A stretch of 15,587 nt of DNA, from contig JAAHIC010000024.1 of the NCBI GenBank assembly GCA_010671965.1, forward strand, positions 1-15,587, read 5' to 3'. The position numbers and the translations under genes were made by a program. The stretch is from Leptolyngbya sp. SIO4C5. Its GTDB lineage: Bacteria; Cyanobacteriota; Cyanobacteriia; Phormidesmidales; Phormidesmidaceae. How positions within the stretch are numbered: the stretch's first letter is position 1; each line of letters begins with the position of its first letter. Below are positions 1-4,770 of the stretch, piece after piece. The notes below the pieces were generated by a model. The model made no database searches. It was given only the letters and a program-made list of their open reading frames with translations, and was not told the DNA's origin.

Positions 1-4
1 TGCC

Positions 5-682
5 ATGGCTAAACATGTCTCTATCAAAATCTCTCCTTACGGTCAGATAGAGGTGGTTGTTCCCCGCCAGTTTGATACTCGGCGACTCCCCGAAATTCTA
101 GAGAAAAAGCAGACCTGGATTGAGCAAACCCTGGCTAGATTGGCAGCCCAGCGGCAGTCAGCCGATGCGGCTCTAGCTGAAACGAGACCCAGCCAGATAC
201 AGCTGCGATCGCTCGACGAAATTTGGGATATTGTCTACCAGCCCAGCCAGAGCGATCGGCTTCAGGTCAAGACGCTTAGCCCACAGCGACTAGCCGTCAC
301 GGGTCCCGTAGCAGAAACCGCAATCTGTCAGGAAGCTTTACGGCGCTGGCTGCAGCGTAAAGCCCAGCAGATTTTGCCGCGCTGGCTGCAGCGCCGGAGT
401 CGAATAGCGGGGTTGCCCTATAAACAAGTTGCTATTCGGGGCCAGAAAACACGCTGGGGCAGTTGCTCTAGCCAGCAGCACATCAGCCTTAACTACAAGC
501 TCTTGTTTCTGCCGCCGTCCCTAGTAGACTACGTGCTAGTTCACGAGCTTTGCCATACCCGGCAAATGAATCACTCCCCGGCCTTCTGGAGTCTAGTAGC
601 GCAGCAAATGGCAGACTATCAGCAGCACAAAACCCAGCTTAAACAGGCGTGGCAGTACATCCCACGGTGGGTAGAGCAGTAA
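5..682 (+). CDS. YgjP-like (M48/DUF45 type) zinc metallopeptidase
   Basis: This is a predicted cytoplasmic zinc-dependent peptidase of the YgjP/SprT-like group; substrates of this family are not known. The sequence shows HELCH at residues 180-184, giving two zinc-binding histidines and the catalytic glutamate, and a third histidine six residues on (H190, in MNHSPAFW). The family hallmark RWGSCSS lies about 30 residues before the HELxH. The 225-residue length is close to the usual 220-250. The ATG at position 5 may not be the true start. The first residues (MAKHVSIKISPYGQIEVVVP) match a stretch that in relatives usually follows 10-20 further residues, and the frame is open to the window edge, so the 5' end is probably missing. 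It lies about 290 bp upstream of the Fur gene on the same strand. Identification of the family is firm; the biological role is unknown. Confidence 0.85.
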   Translation: MAKHVSIKISPYGQIEVVVPRQFDTRRLPEILEKKQTWIEQTLARLAAQRQSADAALAETRPSQIQLRSLDEIWDIVYQPSQSDRLQVKTLSPQRLAVTGPVAETAICQEALRRWLQRKAQQILPRWLQRRSRIAGLPYKQVAIRGQKTRWGSCSSQQHISLNYKLLFLPPSLVDYVLVHELCHTRQMNHSPAFWSLVAQQMADYQQHKTQLKQAWQYIPRWVEQ

Positions 683-974
683 AAGGGACAGGCGCAAGCT
701 GGCGTAAATTCGGGATTATGGACAGCAAGGCTAACTCTAAGCTAAAGTGGTACTGACTATGTTTTAGGAAAGTGCTGAGCCAGTCGCTAATTGTATCTGT
801 TTGCGATGGATTAGTGACTCTATCATAGTCGAGCCTGAGCCAACTTCCCTTCTCATAAGCGGCATCCAGCGGGCTAGATTAGCCCTGTCGTTACTTTCAG
901 AATTCAGCCACGATAGAATTTGGAGCGGGAAACAAGCTTGGGGTTATCAGCCGTTTTCTCAAGGGGATTGGAGT
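683..974 (+). promoter_or_regulatory. Fur gene upstream region
   Basis: This 292-bp gap between the metallopeptidase stop and the chosen Fur start should hold the fur promoter. The frame of the Fur gene is open back to a TTG at 801, but the residues it would add do not look like a Fur N-terminus. A possible -10 is TAGAAT at 914-919, with a very weak -35 (TTACTT at 891-896) 17 bp upstream. The hexamer AGAATT occurs twice, at 899-904 and 915-920, flanking that site, which could reflect an operator. I see no strong inverted-repeat Fur or PerR box. All of these site calls are tentative. Confidence 0.25.
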
Positions 975-1427
975 ATGACATCAATGCCAAGTAAAGCAAA
1001 CACTAACAAGCCACTTCGATCTTTAGACGACGCGCTGGAGCGCTGCCAGGAGTTAGGAATGCGCCTGAGCCGTCAGCGGCGCTATATCTTAGAACTGCTT
1101 TGGCAGGCCCAAGAACATCTTTCAGCCCGCGAAATCTATGACTGTCTCAATCGCCAGGGCCGGGAAATTGGGCACACATCCGTTTATCAAAACTTAGAAG
1201 CGCTATCAGAACAGGGCATTATTGAATGTTTAGAGCGCTCTGATGGTCGTCTTTATGGCAACATCAGCGATTCCCACAGCCATGTCAACTGTTTGGACAC
1301 CAACCAAATTATTGACATTCACGTGGAGCTGCCGGCAGAGGTCATTCGTCAAATCGAGGCCCAAACGGGCGTTACTATTACGGACTATCGCATCGATTTT
1401 TACGGCACCAAAACTCAGAGCGCGTAG
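975..1427 (+). CDS. Fur-family transcriptional regulator, FurC/PerR-like
   Basis: This is a metal-dependent DNA-binding repressor of the Fur superfamily. The N-terminal winged helix includes RLSRQRRYILELLWQ, then HLSAREIYDCLNRQG and the recognition-helix segment GHTSVYQNLEAL. The C-terminal dimerisation/metal domain includes the histidine-rich DSHSHVNCLDTNQIIDIHVE. It has no CxxC pairs, so it lacks the Cys4 structural zinc site of Bacillus PerR. From memory this pattern, especially HSHVNCLDTNQI, matches the cyanobacterial FurC (PerR) branch rather than FurA or Zur. The start at 975 gives 150 residues, typical for the family, with AAGGGG at 961-966 as a ribosome site; a longer reading from TTG 801 would add 58 unrelated residues. 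By family knowledge a FurC/PerR would respond to peroxide and iron, but no peroxidase gene lies nearby. Fur family is secure; the PerR assignment is inference. Confidence 0.85.
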   Translation: MTSMPSKANTNKPLRSLDDALERCQELGMRLSRQRRYILELLWQAQEHLSAREIYDCLNRQGREIGHTSVYQNLEALSEQGIIECLERSDGRLYGNISDSHSHVNCLDTNQIIDIHVELPAEVIRQIEAQTGVTITDYRIDFYGTKTQSA

Positions 1428-1466
1428 TCTGCCACATTATCTACGGCAAGCGTAGCGGTAATCAAC

Positions 1467-1530
1467 AAAAAACAAGCTGCTCTCCTGTAGTGAAAGCAGC
1501 TAGTGCTGTTGTGGAAATTAGCTTGTTTTT
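1467..1530. terminator. Bidirectional terminator-like inverted repeat
   Basis: AAAAACAAGCT at 1468-1478 is a perfect 11-bp complement of AGCTTGTTTTT at 1520-1530, so both strands end in a T-run after the stem. The 41-base loop contains a second, overlapping stem, GCTGCT (1476-1481) with AGCAGC (1495-1500). It sits between the Fur gene (+) and the convergent micropeptide/dnaN unit (-), where a shared terminator is expected. A separate small hairpin, CTACG-GCAAG-CGTAG at 1441-1455, lies just after the Fur stop codon. The long loop makes the large stem less certain. Confidence 0.5.
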
Positions 1531-1564
1531 GCGTGAGCGAGATTAAAGCTGGAGGCGATCGCGC

Positions 1565-1639
1565 CTATTTGTTAAAAACGTCGCGAGTAAATAAAACCAA
1601 GACGGTGCCAAAAACAACGGCGGCAAAAGCAAGATCCAT
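1565..1639 (-). CDS. Putative 24-residue single-span membrane micropeptide
   Basis: Reading the minus strand from ATG at 1639 gives a 24-codon ORF ending in TAG: MDLAFAAVVF, then GTVLVLF, then TRDVFNK. Residues 3-17 form one hydrophobic span and the charged tail (R19, D20, K24) would lie in the cytoplasm by the positive-inside rule. A strong ribosome site, AGGAG, sits seven bases before the ATG. An in-frame ATG at 1663 would add eight residues but has no ribosome site. It lies 132 bp downstream of dnaN on the same strand and just before a terminator-like repeat, so it could be co-transcribed with dnaN or have its own promoter. The form resembles the small subunits of photosystems, cytochrome b6f or NDH-1, but it does not match PetN, PetG, PetL, PetM, PsbM, PsbT, PsbX or PsaM as I remember them. 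Function unknown. Confidence 0.5.
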   Translation of the reverse strand: MDLAFAAVVFGTVLVLFTRDVFNK

Positions 1640-1706
1640 GAAAAGTCTCCTAAGGTGTGACATCAATCAGCGCCAACCCAGTCGCTAAAAGGCTGGCTGG
1701 CCTCTT

Positions 1707-1736
1707 CCCTAACTTAACGCGATCGCTCTGTTAGGG
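1707..1736. repeat. Inverted repeat around a HIP1 site downstream of dnaN
   Basis: CCCTAAC at 1707-1713 is the perfect complement of GTTAGGG at 1730-1736, and the 16-base loop contains the HIP1 octamer GCGATCGC at 1719-1726. It lies 35 bp past the dnaN stop, between dnaN and the micropeptide gene. It could form a hairpin that weakens or processes the dnaN transcript. There is no T-run after the stem, so a classical terminator is not supported. Confidence 0.35.
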
Positions 1737-1771
1737 TACAGACTGGTATCACCCTCTATTTTTCCCGCCTA

Positions 1772-2911
1772 TCAGCCGCGAATCTGCACGGGCATAACCA
1801 GATAAGTCATTTTAGAGCCGCCCAGAGGAGACAGGACAGCAGGGCTGGTCGCGCTGTTGCACTGAAGCTGCACTTCTGAAGTATTTAAGACTTTGAGGCC
1901 ATCGAGCAGGTACCGCACGTTAAAAGCAATGTCTATGCTGTCGCCGGTAATTTGGGCCGCCACGTTTTCGCGACCGCTACCGACTTCCTGAGCTTCTACC
2001 GTCAGAGCGATCGCCTGCTCCTCGTTGTCGAGACTTAGTTTGACAATGTTGTTCTTTTGGTCGGCCAGTACGGCGATGCGCTCTAGGGCTAAGACAAACA
2101 GCTTGCGATCGACCGTCATTTGGCGGGAGAACTGGCGAGGAATCAGTTGGCGATAGTTGGGATATTGGCCTTCGAGCAGGCGGGTGGTGATTCGCTGCTG
2201 GCCTAGCTCAAAAATCACCTGGGTTGGATCAAAGCGAAGCGCAATGGCTTCGCTGCCCTGATGCATCTGCAAGACTCGCTCCAGTTCGCGCAGTGCTTTG
2301 CCGGGTACGGTCACTTCGATGGCCGTTTCCTCGACAGCCTTTTCTACAGGCGGCTCAGTCGTCTGGACTACCGCAAGACGGTGCCCATCTGTGGCAGCAA
2401 ACTCCAGCGCTGCTGTTTCGCTAAGCAGGTGTACGCCGGTCAGGACCTGTTTTGTCTCGTCAGTGCTGGCCGCAAAGAGGGCACCCCGCAGCCCTTCCAG
2501 CAATACTTCCGGCGAAAGTTCTGTCGCCTGCCCCGCTTCTACCTCAGGCAAATTGGGGTATTCATCGGCACTCAGTCCCCGCACCTGGTAGTGTCCGGAA
2601 GCGCAGGTCAGCGTGATCACCGTTTCGGCTTCAGTTTCTTCTAAAACAAGGTCTTCATTGGGCAGACGAGAAACAATATCCCCCAGCAGCTTGGCGGGCA
2701 AAGTTAGGCGACCTGAGCGTTCTACCTGAGCGGCAAAGCAGGTTTGTATGCCCAAACTTTCATCAAATCCCGTCAGCGCGACCTGCTGAATTTCTGCATC
2801 AGCCTTGAGCAAAACATTGCCTAAAATGGGCTTACTAGGGCGAGAAGGCACGGCCCGACTGACTAGGGAAAGATGGGTATTTAATTCGCTCTGAGAACAA
2901 ACGAACTTCAT
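1772..2911 (-). CDS. dnaN: DNA polymerase III subunit beta (sliding clamp)
   Basis: This encodes the ring-shaped clamp that tethers DNA polymerase III to DNA and recruits partner proteins carrying clamp-binding motifs. The 379-residue product has the normal length, with three repeats of the clamp fold. It starts MKFVCSQSELNTHLSLVSRAVPSRP, where the SRAVPSRP type of segment is typical of domain I, and contains ATDGHRLA in domain II. The C-terminus YLVMPVQIRG carries the conserved residues lining the partner-binding pocket. The ATG at 2911 has no clear ribosome site. The gene points away from the DnaA-box cluster beginning about 150 bp upstream, so it is transcribed with the replication fork and may be sensitive to DnaA binding there. 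No truncation or frameshift is seen. Confidence 0.97.
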   Translation of the reverse strand: MKFVCSQSELNTHLSLVSRAVPSRPSKPILGNVLLKADAEIQQVALTGFDESLGIQTCFAAQVERSGRLTLPAKLLGDIVSRLPNEDLVLEETEAETVITLTCASGHYQVRGLSADEYPNLPEVEAGQATELSPEVLLEGLRGALFAASTDETKQVLTGVHLLSETAALEFAATDGHRLAVVQTTEPPVEKAVEETAIEVTVPGKALRELERVLQMHQGSEAIALRFDPTQVIFELGQQRITTRLLEGQYPNYRQLIPRQFSRQMTVDRKLFVLALERIAVLADQKNNIVKLSLDNEEQAIALTVEAQEVGSGRENVAAQITGDSIDIAFNVRYLLDGLKVLNTSEVQLQCNSATSPAVLSPLGGSKMTYLVMPVQIRG

Positions 2912-3050
2912 GGATTTTGTGGGGTTTCAAGGCGTTTAATCTAGCGAACCAGGCAGCTTACTCAGGATTCTAAGGGCTGGATGCCAATCGTAACACCCTT
3001 GGCTAGAAGTTCAATCTGAAAAGTTTCCTCAGCCTTAAGATCTTCTCCTG

Positions 3051-3104
3051 GTTTAAAAGCTTTTTAAAAATAGTAGTAGTAGGGGCTGTGGAAAATGTGG
3101 AAAA
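3051..3104. other. Predicted DnaA-trio unwinding element of oriC
   Basis: Reading the plus strand: an AT-rich stretch (3051-3070, including TTTTTAAAAA), then TAGTAGTAGTAG at 3071-3082, then GGGC at 3083-3086, which with the last G of the repeat makes GGGGC, then two exact, abutting DnaA boxes in TGTGGAAAA orientation at 3087-3095 and 3096-3104. This is the order and polarity of the basal unwinding system described in Bacillus subtilis, where a DnaA filament grows from tandem boxes across a GC-rich spacer onto single-stranded repeats written 3'-GAT-5'. Four perfect repeats are seen here. The sequence is direct observation; the role as the opening site is inferred. Confidence 0.7.
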
Positions 3105-3149
3105 GATGGGGGATCGTCCATATAGAAATGCTTTAAGCGATCGCGGGCC

Positions 3150-3201
3150 TGTGGAAAACTTGTGGAAAACAAAACAGGTTTTCCACAAGCCTTGTGGATC
3201 C
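3150..3201. repeat. Palindromic DnaA-box cluster in oriC
   Basis: Three exact boxes and one degenerate box are interleaved as inverted repeats. CTTGTGGAAAAC at 3159-3170 is a perfect 12-bp complement of GTTTTCCACAAG at 3178-3189, with a 7-base spacer. The second arm also pairs with the next site, since CCACAAG at 3183-3189 and CTTGTGG at 3191-3197 are separated by one base. A further box (3150-3158) lies two bases upstream of the first arm. The arrangement would place DnaA monomers in opposite orientations and could extrude a hairpin. Confidence 0.75.
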
Positions 3202-3208
3202 TCAGTTT

Positions 3209-3281
3209 TTTTCCACTATAGAGTCTGATTTATCCCCTAACTTTCCACAGTTTTTCCACAGAGAAGAATTAGTTTTCCACA
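3209..3281 (+). other. Rightward DnaA-box array in oriC
   Basis: Four plus-strand boxes follow in the same orientation: TTTTCCACT at 3209-3217 (last base differs), CTTTCCACA at 3241-3249 (first base differs), and exact TTTTCCACA at 3252-3260 and 3273-3281. Start-to-start distances for the last three are 11 and 21 bases, close to one and two helical turns, so they should lie on one face of the helix. An AT-rich run follows at about 3294-3310 and could be a second opening region or the promoter of the rightward gene. Confidence 0.75.
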
Positions 3282-3411
3282 GGCTGAATCCGCAATTTTT
3301 TAAAATTCTTTACCTAATGTTAACTGAGCCAATCCCGAAATCTGTCTTAGAAAAGGCATAGCTATCCTGAAACCGCCATAGAATAGCGTCATCCTTTTTG
3401 GGTTGCAGCTA

Positions 3412-4653
3412 ATGATGTATTCTTCCTCTGCCGATCCGCTTCAGGCTGGCTGGTATGCAGCCTTGGGAGCGCTGCAGCGTATGGCACGTTTGCCCCAGCA
3501 GCCTCAGCAGCTTAGTCAAGACTGGCAGCAACTCCAGCAGCGTCCCGCCAGCTTTTTTGAGGATTTGAGGACAGAAGGTGCCTCAGTTGCTCACGCTTGG
3601 GAGCAGCGCTGGCCCCGTTTGGGGAGAGAGGCTTGTGGCGCTCAGGCTTTACCCAAATTTATTACCCGTCCCAGCGAGCAAACATTTTTGCCGCCCTACG
3701 ACCTGAAAAATACCCGACTTTTTGGCTTTGTCTTGGAGGGGTCATTGGCGAGGCTGCAAACGCTCTGCGATCGCTTCCTGAATCAGCCTGCTGACGGAGC
3801 GGTGTATTATCAGGCGGCGATTCCCTACGTTGTAGTTAGCTTTCAGCAGATGGGACATGTCAGCTCAGTCAATCTGCCTGATGCTGACCGAGGATATCTG
3901 TCTGAGCAAGAAGTAGCGATTTGGGTTTTGACCCTGGCAGGGAAGAAATATGGCCCCGTCTTTCAGGCAGAGCGCTTGGCCTGGTTTATCCCCTACATGT
4001 TTGCCAGCAATGAGCCGATTATTGCCTCTGGCCGAGAAGTCTGCGGCTTTCCTAAAGAATTAGGCAAATTTAAGCTCCCCGATCTGAACCATCTGACGGA
4101 GCCAGCTCACCTGCAGGCGCTAACCTGGCAGACTCTATCGGCCCAAACTCCAGCCCGCTGGGAAACGCTGATCGAAGTCAAAGCCGCTGAGATGGCTAAA
4201 CCCGTCAGGCACTGGCAGAGTGCTGTGGAGGCAGGCAGCCATTTGGCCGAACTGCTGTTGGGCGGTCAGCATCCTGTCGATGTACCCGGCTGGGAGCTGC
4301 CGTTTAATCTAGCTGACTATTTGCTGAAAGAGGAGGTGCCCTTTGTGCTGCTAAAGCAGTTTCGGGATGCCGTTGTAGGCGATCGCGCTTGCTATCAGGC
4401 CATTGTAGAAACGCCAGCACAGCTAACGGCCTTACACGCTGGCGGGCTGCTGGGCACAGAACAGCTGGGCTACAAGTTTGAGGTCGAAATCGGGCAGTTT
4501 GCTAGCCATCCGCTGGTGCAGGAACTTGGACTCACCGCACAGGCAGGCAGCCTGCAACCCCACGGGCCTGCCCTAATACCTGTCAAATTTGCTTTCTGGC
4601 TAGATTTCGACTTTCGCCTGCAGAACGGCAAGATTATCTGGCAGGCTCGCTAA
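3412..4653 (+). CDS. Acetoacetate decarboxylase-fold family protein
   Basis: The C-terminal 300 or so residues belong to the acetoacetate decarboxylase superfamily, whose members use a Schiff-base lysine for decarboxylation or related aldol/dehydration chemistry. The signature is visible: NEPIIASGREVCGFPKELG, with GRE at residues 207-209 and the presumed Schiff-base Lys215 six residues after the glutamate. Classical enzymes have a second lysine directly after it; here it is Glu216, so the true reaction may differ. The 413-residue product is longer than the usual 245-260 because of an N-terminal extension of about 90 residues, rich in Gln, with no signal peptide. I chose ATG 3412 (ATG 3415 is equally possible) over TTG 3403; no strong ribosome site marks either. 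It is followed after 117 bp by a desaturase-like flavoprotein on the same strand, suggesting a shared pathway. Substrate unknown. Confidence 0.8.
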   Translation: MMYSSSADPLQAGWYAALGALQRMARLPQQPQQLSQDWQQLQQRPASFFEDLRTEGASVAHAWEQRWPRLGREACGAQALPKFITRPSEQTFLPPYDLKNTRLFGFVLEGSLARLQTLCDRFLNQPADGAVYYQAAIPYVVVSFQQMGHVSSVNLPDADRGYLSEQEVAIWVLTLAGKKYGPVFQAERLAWFIPYMFASNEPIIASGREVCGFPKELGKFKLPDLNHLTEPAHLQALTWQTLSAQTPARWETLIEVKAAEMAKPVRHWQSAVEAGSHLAELLLGGQHPVDVPGWELPFNLADYLLKEEVPFVLLKQFRDAVVGDRACYQAIVETPAQLTALHAGGLLGTEQLGYKFEVEIGQFASHPLVQELGLTAQAGSLQPHGPALIPVKFAFWLDFDFRLQNGKIIWQAR

Positions 4654-4770
4654 AGGCTTGAGGCCCCTCTAAGTTAGGCAATATGGAATTTATCCCGTTT
4701 TGGCCAGTTTTTGCCGAAAAGAACCGCATCGGTACTGAGGACATAGCTAATTAGCCCCCCAAGAAAAAAT

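Larger units (their letters stand above)
3050..3320. other. Probable chromosomal replication origin (oriC)
   Basis: The 500-bp gap between dnaN (-) and the next gene (+) holds a dense cluster of DnaA boxes of the form TTTTCCACA. Exact boxes on the minus strand are at 3087-3095, 3096-3104, 3150-3158 and 3161-3169; exact boxes on the plus strand are at 3179-3187, 3252-3260 and 3273-3281. Boxes with one mismatch are at 3209-3217 and 3241-3249, and a degenerate one is at 3193-3201. The boxes change orientation at about 3170-3178. AT-rich tracts flank both sides (about 3050-3070 and 3294-3310), and a HIP1 octamer sits at 3137-3144. An origin beside dnaN with this box type is known for Synechococcus elongatus. 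In the rest of the gap, 2912-3049 (dnaN leader) and 3321-3411, I see no further clear elements. Confidence 0.9.

Noticed and set aside
801..974. N-terminal extension of the Fur protein from TTG 801
   Set aside because: The added 58 residues do not resemble Fur proteins, and ATG 975 has a ribosome site and gives the usual length.
1503..1688. A 61-codon plus-strand ORF downstream of the Fur gene
   Set aside because: It starts inside the terminator-like repeat, has no ribosome site, and overlaps the better supported minus-strand micropeptide gene.
2261..2644. A 127-codon plus-strand ORF inside dnaN
   Set aside because: It is antisense to dnaN, with overlapping alternatives in a second plus-strand frame, and has no family features.
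3071..3082. TAGTAGTAGTAG considered as a simple microsatellite
   Set aside because: Its exact placement next to a GC cluster and tandem DnaA boxes in the correct polarity fits a DnaA-trio better, though a chance microsatellite is not excluded.
3003..3188. A 61-codon minus-strand ORF upstream of dnaN
   Set aside because: It runs through the DnaA boxes and unwinding element, and its residues (FSTF, VFHKFST) are translations of the box sequence. It has no plausible ribosome site or domain.
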